A DNA stretch of 38,674 nucleotides from Marivivens sp. GTDB taxonomy: Bacteria; Pseudomonadota; Alphaproteobacteria; Rhodobacterales; Rhodobacteraceae. The stretch lies in contig JAEPMR010000025.1 in NCBI GenBank assembly GCA_017643845.1, positions 1 to 38,674 on the forward strand. The letters run 5' to 3'. A program made the translations under genes and the position numbers. Shown here in pieces: positions 8,843 to 18,654 of this stretch. The notes under the pieces are model-generated. The model was given only the letters and a program-made list of their open reading frames with translations, had not been told where the DNA came from and did not search any database. Position 1 is the stretch's first letter. Every line of letters begins with the position of its first letter.

Positions 8843-9322
8843 ATGTCGTCGTATGGAAAGTGGTCGCTACAAGGTGTTCCCCAAAAAGGCTGGACCTGCA
8901 TCGGATTTGAGGACCTTGGTGAACCCGCCACCCAATGTGAAATGTGCGAAAGCCAGGACATCCGGTATGTTCACCAGATGCAGCACCCCGACTATCCGCA
9001 TATTCTGGAGTGCGGCTGTGTTTGTGCCGGCAAGATGGAGGAAGACTACGCGGCCGCTTCAAAACGGGAATCCGACAGCAAGAACCTGGCTCAAAGGCGA
9101 GGGCGTTGGCTGACACGAAAATGGAAAGTCTCGCAAAGCGGAAATCACTACCTGAAAACGGACGGGTTCCACATTGTGGTCTTCCCGAAAGACAGCGGAT
9201 GGAGCGGAACGATCACCCGATTAAGCACTGGGGCCGCAACTCAGGCCCGCCGCCTCTACGATACCCAAGATAAGGCGAAGCTTGGTGCCTTTGATGGCAT
9301 GATCTGGTTAAAAAACCACTAA
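8843..9322 (+). CDS. Cysteine-rich protein of unknown function
   Basis: 159 residues starting one base after the WGR stop. Residues 33-60 contain CEMC, then YVHQMQHPDYP, then ECGCVCAGKMEEDY; the four to five cysteines would suit a zinc site. The second half (GRWLTRKWKVSQ ... HIVVFPKDSGWSGTI) looks like a small beta-rich domain, with a conserved-looking end (ARRLYDTQDKAKLGAFDGMIWL, abbreviated here). I recall similar hypothetical proteins with a GCVCAGKMEED block on phage and plasmid DNA, but not a function. It is the last gene of the WYL-WGR operon. Confidence 0.75.
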   Translation: MSSYGKWSLQGVPQKGWTCIGFEDLGEPATQCEMCESQDIRYVHQMQHPDYPHILECGCVCAGKMEEDYAAASKRESDSKNLAQRRGRWLTRKWKVSQSGNHYLKTDGFHIVVFPKDSGWSGTITRLSTGAATQARRLYDTQDKAKLGAFDGMIWLKNH

Positions 9323-9876
9323 GGGGGCTGTCGGTTTGCCAATGGTTTCCTGCGTATCTACCATACGAAAGTTGCCGATTACTCGCACCTCAGCATCTGT
9401 GGATTTGGGCTTTCCAATATCGCCATCCATTGCGGTGCTGAACGGAGGCCAAAGCAGTCATCTCTGACCTTCCTTGGTGCTGCAAGCCCACGCGGTCGTA
9501 CGCTGCAGGCGCACGTTGATCCAGGCGCCTTGAAGTAACAGACACTGGCGGTTTTCAAGATGAACGTTTGGACTTTCAATCCCCAACCGAGGTAGCGTTC
9601 CTGCTAACCCGATGCCTCCATAACTAGGAAGGAGATCCCGCCTCTTCTCCGGGGGAGGTTCTATCGCGAATAGGAGCATGCAGCGCTTCTCTGCGACACA
9701 TCGAACCGAGGGATGCCCTCCCCTTCAAATCCCCGACCAACCATCCGCCTCTTGGAGGCTGAACGACACCACAATGCACGGAACAACTACACTTTGCTCA
9801 CTGACCGAGAGAATGATAGCTTCCTGAGAAAACCTCGGCTCCCGAAAGGGGCGGCACAATCGGGCGCATTTTCGAC
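9323..9876 (+). other. 554 bases without a recognisable gene
   Basis: Only short frames without ribosome-binding sites or recognisable products are present on either strand. No tRNA, terminator with a T-run or insertion-sequence end was found. The stretch must hold the promoter of the Gabija-like operon, but no clear -35/-10 pair stands out. It could be decayed coding DNA at the join between two acquired blocks. Confidence 0.4.
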
Positions 9877-11907
9877 ATGCATATTGAACAGATCAAAATT
9901 GAGAACTTTCGGCTTTTGCAGAATTGCAGCCTCGACATGCGGGAAAAGACAACGCTTCTTGTCGGCAAAAACAATACAGGAAAAACATCCTTTGCTGTAT
10001 TGCTGGAAAAGTTTCTGGAGCGTCCTGATAGCTTCACTTACACGGACTTTCCGATACCGGTAAGGCAAAAGATACTCAGTATTGACGATGAAACAAATGT
10101 CGAAGATCTCGCGATCAGGCTGGTGCTGCGCATAGCTTACGACGAAACTGATAACCTTGAGTTACTCTCCGAGTTCATGTTGGACCTAGATCCGACACGG
10201 CGACATACCAACATCCTTTTCGAATGTTGCATCGACAAGAAGAAGCTGCTCCGCGTTCTGCCGGGCGACCCTAAAGAGCGAAAGAAGTTCATTGAAAACA
10301 ACCTCAGCGGTAAGTTCCTGGATTTTAAAGTTTATGCGTTTGATGATTTCGGGCACACCGAGGAGACGCCATACTACCTGGCGCACCGCGATCAACTGGA
10401 GGAGAAAGAACGATCTGAGGTGCGGGCGCTTTTGAACCTTCAAGTCATTCATGCCCGCAGAAATGTTGCAAGCTCGGAAGACAACGGGCGTGGCGCCAAG
10501 CCTCTGTCAGCGATATCTACAAGGTTCTTTAGAAAACGCGACATCGAGGCCAATGACGATGACGAGATCACCGAGTCAGGCGGTGAGAGCATTGAAAAGC
10601 TCAGATCAATGCTTGCCGGCATCGATGATCAGCTTGGAAAGCAATATGCGCAGGTTTTCGGGGGCTTTCTGAAAAGCTCACGCGACTTTCTGGAGCTGGG
10701 CGATTTGAAGGTCGTTTCAAACATCCAATCACAATCGCTGATCGAAACCTCATCGCAAGTCATATACGGCGAAACCGACAACTTTCTTCCTGAGCACCAT
10801 AGCGGACTCGGATACCTGAACATCCTTTATCTACTGTTGCAGATCGAGTTGTGCCGTGACGACTTTGCCAGACGAAACGCCCCTCTTAACCTCCTGCTTA
10901 TCGAAGAACCCGAAGCACACACGCATCCGCAGATGCAATATGTCTTCGCGGATAAAATCCATGGATTGATCTCGCAAATTCCAAATTTGCAGGCTTTGCT
11001 GACTACCCATTCGTCCCACATCGTTTCCAAATCGAACTTTGAGGACATCAGGTATCTTTCCCGGCTGTCCCCGGCGGAACCTGTCACGATCAAAAATTTC
11101 CACACTGATCTGAGCGCCAGGTACGACGAGCTTGGAGCGGACGGAGCGGCGCTTTTTCAGTTTCTCAAGCAGTATCTAACAATCAACTCTGCTGAACTGT
11201 TCTTCGCAAGCAAAGCCATCTTCATTGAGGGAACCACGGAACGCATCTTGCTTCCTCTATTTATTGAGATGCATGACAGGGAAAATGTTGGAGAAACCGT
11301 AGAGAACGGGCTGTCTTCGCAGAACATATCTGTGCTTGAAGTCGGCGCTAATGCGCGTGCGTTTGCTCCGTTCCTTGAATTCATTGGCGTTCGCACATTG
11401 GTCATCACCGATATCGACACAACCAAAGCGGTTGTCAATGAGAAGACGGGAAAGACCAGCTATTCCGCCTGTCCTGTTGCAGAGTCGAGCCACACCTCAA
11501 ATGAAACCCTGAAGCACTTTCTCTCAGCCCCTGATCATAAGGAAGAGAAGGACTTCTCGGACTGGCACAAGCGTCTGGTAGATGGAACTGCCTCTTCGGG
11601 CGAAGGGCAGATTGAGCTTGCCTACCAGCTTGCTGAGGACGGTTACCACGCAAGAAGTTTTGAAGACGCTTTCATTTCGATCAACCTAGATAAAGTCAAG
11701 GCCCGCAAGGATACGTTGGCCGGTTTGAAAAACAGGGACACGCTGGAGGAATTCAGCGGCAATGACTTTTATTCTCTCACCGCTCAGATACTCGGAAAGA
11801 AATCCGAATTTGCCGGATCGGTTTTGTACCTGGCGCTTGTAGAAGGCGAAACCTGGAGTGTGCCAAAATATATCATGGATGGTCTGAAATGGATTCACAA
11901 AAACTGA
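9877..11907 (+). CDS. gajA: GajA-like OLD-family ATPase/TOPRIM nuclease
   Basis: 676 residues, longer than the roughly 580 of studied GajA. The N-terminal ABC-type ATPase has Walker A GKNNTGKT (residues 30-37), signature SGLGYLN (309-315), Walker B LLLIEEPEAH (339-348) and an H-loop TTHSSH. The C-terminal TOPRIM domain shows IFIEGTTE (Glu451 and Glu455) and the metal-binding D-I-D (Asp512, Asp514). OLD proteins next to a UvrD-like helicase are the class 2 type, which is the Gabija defence system: GajA nicks DNA and is freed from nucleotide inhibition during phage infection. The gene overlaps gajB by 19 bases. The ribosome-binding site before 9877 is poor, so the start is less certain than the identity. 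Confidence 0.85.
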   Translation: MHIEQIKIENFRLLQNCSLDMREKTTLLVGKNNTGKTSFAVLLEKFLERPDSFTYTDFPIPVRQKILSIDDETNVEDLAIRLVLRIAYDETDNLELLSEFMLDLDPTRRHTNILFECCIDKKKLLRVLPGDPKERKKFIENNLSGKFLDFKVYAFDDFGHTEETPYYLAHRDQLEEKERSEVRALLNLQVIHARRNVASSEDNGRGAKPLSAISTRFFRKRDIEANDDDEITESGGESIEKLRSMLAGIDDQLGKQYAQVFGGFLKSSRDFLELGDLKVVSNIQSQSLIETSSQVIYGETDNFLPEHHSGLGYLNILYLLLQIELCRDDFARRNAPLNLLLIEEPEAHTHPQMQYVFADKIHGLISQIPNLQALLTTHSSHIVSKSNFEDIRYLSRLSPAEPVTIKNFHTDLSARYDELGADGAALFQFLKQYLTINSAELFFASKAIFIEGTTERILLPLFIEMHDRENVGETVENGLSSQNISVLEVGANARAFAPFLEFIGVRTLVITDIDTTKAVVNEKTGKTSYSACPVAESSHTSNETLKHFLSAPDHKEEKDFSDWHKRLVDGTASSGEGQIELAYQLAEDGYHARSFEDAFISINLDKVKARKDTLAGLKNRDTLEEFSGNDFYSLTAQILGKKSEFAGSVLYLALVEGETWSVPKYIMDGLKWIHKN

Positions 11908-13958
11908 ATCCGGTAGATCGGATCGCAGAGCTTGTTTCCGGCGGCGGAAACTTTGTACTTCAAGGCGGGGCCGGAAGCGGAAAGACAGAGAGCCTGAAAA
12001 GAGTCGTTCAAAAGGTTCTGAAAGCCAATCCAAGCCTTCGTATTGCGTGCATCACTCATACGAACAAAGCAGCAGACGAAATTGCTGATCGTGTATCCGG
12101 CGATATCAAAGTTTCAACAATTCACTCGTTCCTGGGCGAGATTATTTCGCCCTTCAAGAAGAACATCCAACAGGTTTTCCCAAGGCTCTTCGAATTGCCC
12201 GAGTTTATTGCACTTGGAGATGAGCACTATGACGGCGACGAAAAGGTGAGGAAGAAGGGGGAGCACGACCGCTTCAAGAAGGTGCACGGCCAACTCGAAA
12301 AACGTCGCAGGACGGTACTCGGTGAAGACACAGCGAAGGTCACTGGAAAACGAGATTATGACAAGGAACCCAACACATACAATATGCAGCTCAATGGGTT
12401 GATCGGCGAGGTCAACAAGGAAATCCGCGACGTGCTGGCGGCGAGACAGCCGAATGAGTTTTTCTACAATGATACTGCCTTTGACAACTTCAGTGATCCT
12501 TCATACGGCCATGATGGCTTGATCGCGTTAGCCTGCCACTTATTTGAAAGCTTCCCGTTGCTGGGCAGGATCGTATCAAGTCGACACGACTGCATCTTTA
12601 TTGACGAGTACCAGGACACAAGTGCAGATGTCGTTCGCGTCCTTCTCCGCTGTTTGCCTGAAGACGCCAAGACCGTAATAGGCCTGTTCGGCGACTCCGA
12701 ACAGGCCATCTATTCAGATGGCATAGGAAGCGCTCAGTCACATATCGATGCCAAAGAGCTTATTCTTGTCGAGAAGGAGGACAATTATCGGTGCTCTCCC
12801 CAGGTCATTGATTTTAGCAATAAATTTCGGACAGACGGTCTAAAGCAGGATGTAGCACTGAAATCGCTTGATGACGGAACTCTTGAAACCATTGAGAGCC
12901 GCCAGGGCAGCGTGAAGCTGGTGTACGACTTGGCTCCTGCGGAGGTTGATACGGGAGATAAGGCGGAAGATCGGAAGACAAATACGGCATTGTTCAGAAG
13001 TGCACTTGATGCACTGGTTGAAAAGACCGCCTCTGATTATCCGGGCTACGTTCAGTTGAAACTGACGAATAAGTCTATCGCGAACGATGTCGGATTTGGA
13101 AGGCTATATCAGATCTTCGATGATCGATATTCAGAACCACGGGACCGCATGCGCAAGACGCTTGACAGGTTGCAGTTTGGTGAACTGGTTGACCTGGTTA
13201 CTCTATACAGAGGTTTGCCTGGTGATAGGCGCTCGTATAACCGTCTAATCGCGAAATTACGGAAGCGCGGATTTTCCATAACGTCAGTGGCGGATAAGGC
13301 CAAGCTCGATGAAATGCTTCACTCGTTTGAGTCGAAGGATCGCGCCGCCTATGAGGCAATAGAGTATGCCGCCGAATGTGGCTTGCTAAGAATTTCAGAC
13401 AGCCACAAGGCATTTGTTGATCGGCGCAATGAGCTTTTGTCAAAGCTTGCAGGTGATCCTGTCTTCGCTGAGTTTGAGGAAATATACCGGAGCGGCCACC
13501 GTACCAAACTCCAAATGTCAAAAGAGGTGGCTGCCACGAGTATGAAGCACATCAGCGTTGAGCTGCTGGACCGGGAATACGACGACAGTTTAAATGGCCT
13601 GAAACAGAAGAATTTTCTTGATTCATTGTTTTCTACGAAACTGCCGCTGGGCGAGATAATGGCGTTCTATGAATATGAGGACAGCGAAGGCGAGTTTTCT
13701 ACGATGCACAAAACGAAAGGTACGGGCATCGAGAATGTGCTTCTCGTTATCGACGAGTATGGTTGGACGACAGAGTATGATTTCATGAGCTGCTTTTCGA
13801 AAGAGAACCCACAGTCAAGGCGGGAAATTGCGTCAAGAAAGCTTCTTTATGTTGCAAGTTCGCGAACGATGAAGAATCTCGTGTGTATTCGCCTGATGAA
13901 AAGTCAGGAAGAGGCGGACCAGATTGCAGCTTTCTTTCCTGAAGCCATCAAACTCTAA
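11889..13958 (+). CDS. gajB: GajB-like UvrD/Rep superfamily 1 helicase
   Basis: 689 residues. Helicase motifs in order: Walker A GGAGSGKT (26-33), motif Ia CITHTNKAADE, motif II IDEYQDTS (238-245), motif III GLFGDSEQAIY, motif IV DNYRCSPQVIDF, motif V STMHKTKGTGIENVLLVI and motif VI LYVASSRTMKNLV. It is clearly longer than the roughly 490 residues of studied GajB, and the extra length lies mostly in the charged helical part before motif V (about residues 390-590). In Gabija, GajB senses DNA ends produced by GajA and depletes nucleotides. The start lies inside the end of gajA, giving tight coupling. No third operon gene follows. Confidence 0.85.
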   Translation: MDSQKLNPVDRIAELVSGGGNFVLQGGAGSGKTESLKRVVQKVLKANPSLRIACITHTNKAADEIADRVSGDIKVSTIHSFLGEIISPFKKNIQQVFPRLFELPEFIALGDEHYDGDEKVRKKGEHDRFKKVHGQLEKRRRTVLGEDTAKVTGKRDYDKEPNTYNMQLNGLIGEVNKEIRDVLAARQPNEFFYNDTAFDNFSDPSYGHDGLIALACHLFESFPLLGRIVSSRHDCIFIDEYQDTSADVVRVLLRCLPEDAKTVIGLFGDSEQAIYSDGIGSAQSHIDAKELILVEKEDNYRCSPQVIDFSNKFRTDGLKQDVALKSLDDGTLETIESRQGSVKLVYDLAPAEVDTGDKAEDRKTNTALFRSALDALVEKTASDYPGYVQLKLTNKSIANDVGFGRLYQIFDDRYSEPRDRMRKTLDRLQFGELVDLVTLYRGLPGDRRSYNRLIAKLRKRGFSITSVADKAKLDEMLHSFESKDRAAYEAIEYAAECGLLRISDSHKAFVDRRNELLSKLAGDPVFAEFEEIYRSGHRTKLQMSKEVAATSMKHISVELLDREYDDSLNGLKQKNFLDSLFSTKLPLGEIMAFYEYEDSEGEFSTMHKTKGTGIENVLLVIDEYGWTTEYDFMSCFSKENPQSRREIASRKLLYVASSRTMKNLVCIRLMKSQEEADQIAAFFPEAIKL

Positions 13959-14169
13959 TGGTTGACCAAAACCGGTTACCAAAATTTTCGGATGACATAC
14001 ATAACCGCTAGAAGGGCTCTGCAAGCGCCCACGCGAGTTCAGCATTGGCTATCTTCTTCACAATCTACTTTATTAACATAATAACTCTTACACGACAAAG
14101 ATCGTGCGTATATTATGAGTTGCAATAGTATATTAATGGAGACATGCTGCATGCACCCTACCTACTAGG

Positions 14170-14925
14170 ATGCGTCACATGCTTCGCTCAATACGAATAT
14201 GCACTCTTTTGTTTGCTCTTGCACTGCTGGGTTCGTTTGCTGGCGCAGCCAATCGTGTGCAGGCTCAGATCTATCAGATCGACTGCGCAATATTGCTCTG
14301 CCTGTCTGGTGGCTGGCCCGCATCAGTCCCATGTGCCCGCGCGCGTGTCGAATTTATTCGCCGGATCACGCCTTGGCCCGTAGAGCCGCCACTGCAGATT
14401 TGGCGGTGCCCGATGGGCGCGTCGTATCATCCTAACGCACGAGAAAATGATCCGAGCCGACTCTATGATATTTTGTTCGCTGATCAGGATCGCCCGCGAC
14501 CGCTCCTTTCGCCTGCCATCGAACCTCTGCCTACTGAAAATGCCGTAATGAATCTTCCGGGACCAACGCCCAGCCCACTTCCAGAAGGATTTGTACTCCA
14601 GTTGGTCCAAGACCGCGCAGACATCGACATCAGCGGTCCTGAGTTCAATTTCGTGCGTTCCATCCGCGTCTATGATGTCCGCTATGCACGCCAACATGAG
14701 TCCGGCCGTGATGGCGACTGCAACAGATCCGCGACGATCTATCTTGGCACTTATGGGACCCAAGGTGAATTTTCATGGGCTCAGTCCGCTCTATCGGCGC
14801 TGCCCGAAGCACATTCCGGGTTAGAGCGATGGGGCTCTAATTGCCCAAGCATCTATCATCGATCCGTCTTCGTAGATTGGCGTGACTATGAAGGAAACTA
14901 CGGCTCCGAACAGGTCAATTACTGA
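14170..14925 (+). CDS. Exported protein resembling TrbM/KikA conjugation proteins
   Basis: 251 residues. A signal peptide is clear: MRHMLRSIRI, a hydrophobic run LLFALALLGSFAGAA, and a likely cut near VQA-Q. The mature start, IDCAILLCLSGGWPASVPC, followed by RVEFIRRITPW, has the Cys spacing and 'CLSGG' flavour of TrbM/KikA/MpfK proteins, which are periplasmic parts of mating-pair formation. This is a family resemblance rather than a firm match. Seven or more cysteines suggest disulfides. The start is uncertain: the only good ribosome-binding site (TGGAGAC, 14137-14143) sits before an out-of-frame ATG at 14144. The gene is alone, with Gabija on the left and the convergent glpK on the right. 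Confidence 0.65.
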   Translation: MRHMLRSIRICTLLFALALLGSFAGAANRVQAQIYQIDCAILLCLSGGWPASVPCARARVEFIRRITPWPVEPPLQIWRCPMGASYHPNARENDPSRLYDILFADQDRPRPLLSPAIEPLPTENAVMNLPGPTPSPLPEGFVLQLVQDRADIDISGPEFNFVRSIRVYDVRYARQHESGRDGDCNRSATIYLGTYGTQGEFSWAQSALSALPEAHSGLERWGSNCPSIYHRSVFVDWRDYEGNYGSEQVNY

Positions 14926-15071
14926 CGATGCGTAAGGTTTATTATGTTAAATATATCAGCTATCCTGACCTAAAATCTGTTCTACACTTCGCTTCGGAGG
15001 GCGTCATCTCTTTATAGAGTTGTCCTCTCGTCCAATCGGATGATCATGCCCAATTCAAAGGCATCCGTCGA

Positions 15072-16586
15072 TTAGCTGTCATGGCACCTCGTGGTATCGG
15101 AAAGTGTGCGCCAAACAGCGTCTTTCCACTCTGAATATCGCCGATCGCGACGCTGCTTCGACCAATTCGAATGGAAACCACGATCAAGTTTCCAGAGCTT
15201 GCCGGCATCATCCATGCTTGGGTAGAGACCCACTGCTTGTCCAGCGAGCCAAGCTGCTCCCTTCGCCGTTGTTTCAACATCATCTGGCCTTGCAACATTG
15301 AGACCAGTTACGTCCGATAGAAACTGCATCGTCCAATCGTTAGCGCTCATTCCCCCATCTACGCGCAGCACTAAATTCTGCCGATCAATCTGAACGTCTT
15401 TTGACATCGCCTCGATTAAGTCACGAGTCTGGAATCCGACCGACTCCAAGGCGGCCCGGGAGACTTCTGCGGGACCAGTTTTTCGGGTTAAACCGTAGAT
15501 TGCGCCACGACATTCGGCATCCCAATAGGGTGCGCCCAGTCCGGTAAACGCAGGCACAAAAATGACGTTCTCTGTTTCGTCAGCACGCTTTGCTAGACCG
15601 TCGGTCTCAGAGGCACTTCTGATGATCTGAAGGCCATCGCGAAGCCATTGCACGACTGCTCCTGCGACAAAGATTGACCCTTCGAGTGCAAACCGCCGCT
15701 TACCATTGAACTGATACGCAACGGTCCCCAAGAGCCGGTTTGTGCTTTTGACCCGTTGATCGCCAGTATTCAGCAACGCAAAGCACCCGGTGCCGTAAGT
15801 TGATTTAATCATTCCAGGCTCAAAACACCCCTGGCCTATCGCCGCAGCTTGTTGGTCCCCTGCGACACCTCGAATGGCAATTTCCCTTCCAAAGAGGTCT
15901 GAGCGCGTTCTGCCAAAATCGCCGTCACAATCCAAAACCTCTGGCAGCATGGCAATTGGTACACCGAGATGCGCACAGAGTTCCTCGTCCCATTCGCCGG
16001 TCTCTGTGTTGTAGAGAAGGGTTCGGGACGCGTTGGTGGCGTCCGTGGAGTGAACTTTTCCTCCCGTCAGGTTCCAAACTAGCCAGGTATCAACAGTTCC
16101 GAAAAGTAACTCTCCAGCTTTCGCGCGTTTGCGAAGAGATTGGTTGCGATCTAGTAACCACTTGAGTTTGGTTCCGGAAAAATATGGATCGAGAAGCAAT
16201 CCTGTACGGTTGGCAAAAGTATCTTCCAGACCATCGTGACGCAGGTCGTCGCATAACGCTGACGTTCTCCGGTCTTGCCAAACGATTGCGTTGTGGACTG
16301 GCTGCCCAGTGTTTTTGTCCCAAACAACGACGGTCTCGCGTTGGTTGGTGACGCCTATTGATGCAATATTGGCGACATCAATACCTGCTCTTTCAATCAC
16401 GCCTCGTGCGGTTGCGGCAATTGTTGACCAAAGCTCCAATGGGTCATGCTCGACCCACCCCGGCTTTGGGAAGACTTGCGTGATCTCTTCTTGCGTTACT
16501 GCAACTTGCTGGAGCTGGCTGTCGTACAGGATCGCTCGGCTCGAAGTTGTACCCTGATCGAGGGAGAGAACATATTTTGCGGTCAT
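15072..16586 (-). CDS. glpK: Glycerol kinase
   Basis: 504 residues, the normal length. The N-terminus [16 protein letters not shown] is the FGGY-kinase phosphate-1 motif. [13 protein letters not shown] and [10 protein letters not shown] form the glycerol-binding region, with Arg and Asp as in E. coli Glp[14 protein letters not shown] contains the catalytic Asp, and [12 protein letters not shown] is the C-terminal ATP-site motif. It makes sn-glycerol 3-phosphate from glycerol and ATP in the cytoplasm. It is last in the glpD-acs-glpK operon, and its ATG overlaps the acs stop (ATGA). No glpF facilitator gene is in the window. Confidence 0.95.
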   Translation of the reverse strand: MTAKYVLSLDQGTTSSRAILYDSQLQQVAVTQEEITQVFPKPGWVEHDPLELWSTIAATARGVIERAGIDVANIASIGVTNQRETVVVWDKNTGQPVHNAIVWQDRRTSALCDDLRHDGLEDTFANRTGLLLDPYFSGTKLKWLLDRNQSLRKRAKAGELLFGTVDTWLVWNLTGGKVHSTDATNASRTLLYNTETGEWDEELCAHLGVPIAMLPEVLDCDGDFGRTRSDLFGREIAIRGVAGDQQAAAIGQGCFEPGMIKSTYGTGCFALLNTGDQRVKSTNRLLGTVAYQFNGKRRFALEGSIFVAGAVVQWLRDGLQIIRSASETDGLAKRADETENVIFVPAFTGLGAPYWDAECRGAIYGLTRKTGPAEVSRAALESVGFQTRDLIEAMSKDVQIDRQNLVLRVDGGMSANDWTMQFLSDVTGLNVARPDDVETTAKGAAWLAGQAVGLYPSMDDAGKLWKLDRGFHSNWSKQRRDRRYSEWKDAVWRTLSDTTRCHDS

Positions 16587-18544
16587 TCATTCGCCAAGGA
16601 TCTGCGGTTGTTTATGAGGTCTGTGACGACGCTGGGATCAGCAAGCGTGGATGTGTCACCTAATTGATCGACTTCGTTCTCCGCCACTTTGCGCAGAATG
16701 CGCCGCATGATTTTGCCAGAACGTGTCTTTGGAAGACCGGGCGCCCATTGGATTGCGTCTGGCGTGGCGATTGGACCGATTTCGGCACGCACGTGATCGC
16801 GCAATTCTCTCCGCAGAGCGTCAGTTGGTTCGACGCCGTCCATCAGGGTGACATAGCAATAGATACCCTGGCCCTTGATATCGTGGGGGAAGCCGACGAC
16901 CGCGGACTCTGCCACAGCATCGTGTAGCACTAGCGCGCTTTCAACTTCTGCTGTGCCCATGCGGTGGCCGGAGACATTGATCACGTCATCCACGCGGCCT
17001 GTGATCCAGTAGTAGCCATCTTCATCGCGGCGAGCACCATCGCCGGTAAAGTACTTGCCTTTATAAGTAGAGAAGTATGTCTGCACGAACCGCTCATGGT
17101 CTCCATAGACGGTACGCATTTGGCCAGGCCAAGAGTCCGTGATGCAGAGGTTGCCATCTGTGGCCCCCTCAAGAGGATTGCCATCATTGTCGACCAGTTG
17201 TGGTTGGATGCCGAAGAAAGGCGTTGCCGCGGAACCGGGCTTGAGCGCTGTGGCTCCTGGCAGCGGTGTGATCATGTGACCACCCGTCTCCGTTTGCCAC
17301 CATGTATCAACGATCGGGCATCGGCTGTCGCCAACCACATTGTAATACCATTCCCAGGCTTCCGGATTGATGGGCTCTCCTACGGTTCCAAGGATGCGCA
17401 AAGACGAGCGAGACGTCCGTTTGACCGGTTCGTCGCCACCCTGCATGAGCGCGCGAATGGCGGTGGGCGCTGTATAGAACTGATTGACTTGGTGCTTATC
17501 ACAGACCTGCCAGAAGCGTGAGGTGTCAGGATAGTTTGGCACGCCCTCAAACATCAGCGTCGTCGCGCCATTGGCGAGCGGCCCATAGACAATGTAGCTG
17601 TGGCCGGTGACCCACCCGACATCGGCCGTGCACCAATAAATGTCCCCTTCGTGGTAGTCGAAGACATATTCATGGGTCATCGAAGCCCAAACGAGATAAC
17701 CGCCTGTGGTATGCAGAACCCCTTTTGGAGACCCCGTGGAACCAGACGTATAGAGGATGAAGAGCGGATCTTCCGCATTCATCTCTTCGGGCTCGCACTC
17801 GGCCAAGGCATCTGCCATCGCCTCGTGATACCAGACGTCCCGGCCTTCCGCCCATTCAACCGCGCCACCGGTGCGCTGAACGACGAGCACCTTGTCCACA
17901 TCCTGTCCTTGCTCGGCCGCGATCCGGATGGATGCGTCCGTGTTGGCTTTTAGCGGCACCTTCTTACCGCCCCGAAGTCCTTCATCTGCTGTGATGATGA
18001 AGGAGGATTGGCAGCCGACAATGCGTTGTGCCAAAGCATCCGGTGAGAAACCCCCAAAGACGATTGAATGCACAGCACCGATGCGCGTACAGGCCAGCAT
18101 CGCATAGGCCGCTTCCGGGATCATTGGCATGTAAAGTGTGACGCGATCGCCTTTCTTCACACCCTCAAACTTCATGACATTGGCGAGCCTGCAGACCTTC
18201 TCGTGCAATTCATTGTACGTGATGCGCGCATCGTCGCTTGGGTCATCGCCTTCCCAAATGATCGCCGTCTGATCGCCGCGGGTCGCCAAATGACGGTCGA
18301 TGCAGTTGGTCGACACGTTTAGGTGACCATCCTCATACCACTTGATGGAAACGTCGGGATAGTCGTAGGTCGTGTTCTTGACGATGGTATAGGGTTTCAT
18401 CCAGTCAAGACGCTTGCCGTGTTCGGCCCAAAAACCCTCAGAGTCGCTGACTGACCGCTGATACATCTCGGAATAGTCTTCCGCCGAGATATGGGCATTC
18501 ACACCGACGTCTATCGGCACAGGGTAGGTCTTACTTTTTGTCAT
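16583..18544 (-). CDS. acs: Acetyl-CoA synthetase
   Basis: 653 residues from the ATG at 18544 ([12 protein letters not shown]), matching the usual 650; an upstream in-frame start at 18610 would run through a hairpin and add no conserved sequence. Motifs: phosphate loop [22 protein letters not shown], the hinge region [16 protein letters not shown], and [11 protein letters not shown] with the regulatory acetylation lysine. It activates acetate with ATP and CoA to acetyl-CoA. Its place between glpD and glpK in one operon is unusual and suggests acetate appears together with glycerol. Confidence 0.95.
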   Translation of the reverse strand: MTKSKTYPVPIDVGVNAHISAEDYSEMYQRSVSDSEGFWAEHGKRLDWMKPYTIVKNTTYDYPDVSIKWYEDGHLNVSTNCIDRHLATRGDQTAIIWEGDDPSDDARITYNELHEKVCRLANVMKFEGVKKGDRVTLYMPMIPEAAYAMLACTRIGAVHSIVFGGFSPDALAQRIVGCQSSFIITADEGLRGGKKVPLKANTDASIRIAAEQGQDVDKVLVVQRTGGAVEWAEGRDVWYHEAMADALAECEPEEMNAEDPLFILYTSGSTGSPKGVLHTTGGYLVWASMTHEYVFDYHEGDIYWCTADVGWVTGHSYIVYGPLANGATTLMFEGVPNYPDTSRFWQVCDKHQVNQFYTAPTAIRALMQGGDEPVKRTSRSSLRILGTVGEPINPEAWEWYYNVVGDSRCPIVDTWWQTETGGHMITPLPGATALKPGSAATPFFGIQPQLVDNDGNPLEGATDGNLCITDSWPGQMRTVYGDHERFVQTYFSTYKGKYFTGDGARRDEDGYYWITGRVDDVINVSGHRMGTAEVESALVLHDAVAESAVVGFPHDIKGQGIYCYVTLMDGVEPTDALRRELRDHVRAEIGPIATPDAIQWAPGLPKTRSGKIMRRILRKVAENEVDQLGDTSTLADPSVVTDLINNRRSLANE

Positions 18545-18568
18545 GGGCTCTGCTCTTTCGTTAGGTGA

Positions 18569-18598
18569 AGGGCCGGTTCTGTCCCCTAAACCGGCCCT
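18569..18598. terminator. Strong hairpin between glpD and acs
   Basis: AGGGCCGGTT (18569-18578) and AACCGGCCCT (18589-18598) form a perfect 10-base stem with a 10-base loop. No T-run follows on either strand, so it may be a partial terminator, an mRNA-stability element or a processing site that sets the ratio of glpD to acs-glpK. Confidence 0.55.
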
Positions 18599-18654
18599 CC
18601 CCGCTCGCACCTTTGGGAGGAATGATGCGGGCTGTTGGTTTACGTTTTCGGCGT

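Noticed and set aside
9379-9679. Minus-strand frames of 66 and 73 codons in the gap before the Gabija-like pair
   Set aside because: No ribosome-binding site, no recognisable product and overlapping each other in different frames.
9877-13958. Retron, PARIS or Septu as the identity of the OLD-type ATPase
   Set aside because: There is no reverse transcriptase, no AriB-like or HNH partner. The partner is a UvrD-type helicase and the ATPase has a TOPRIM domain, which is the Gabija layout.
18545-18610. Upstream start for acs at 18610
   Set aside because: It would put the 10-base hairpin inside the coding region and adds no conserved sequence; the ATG at 18544 gives the usual Acs N-terminus.
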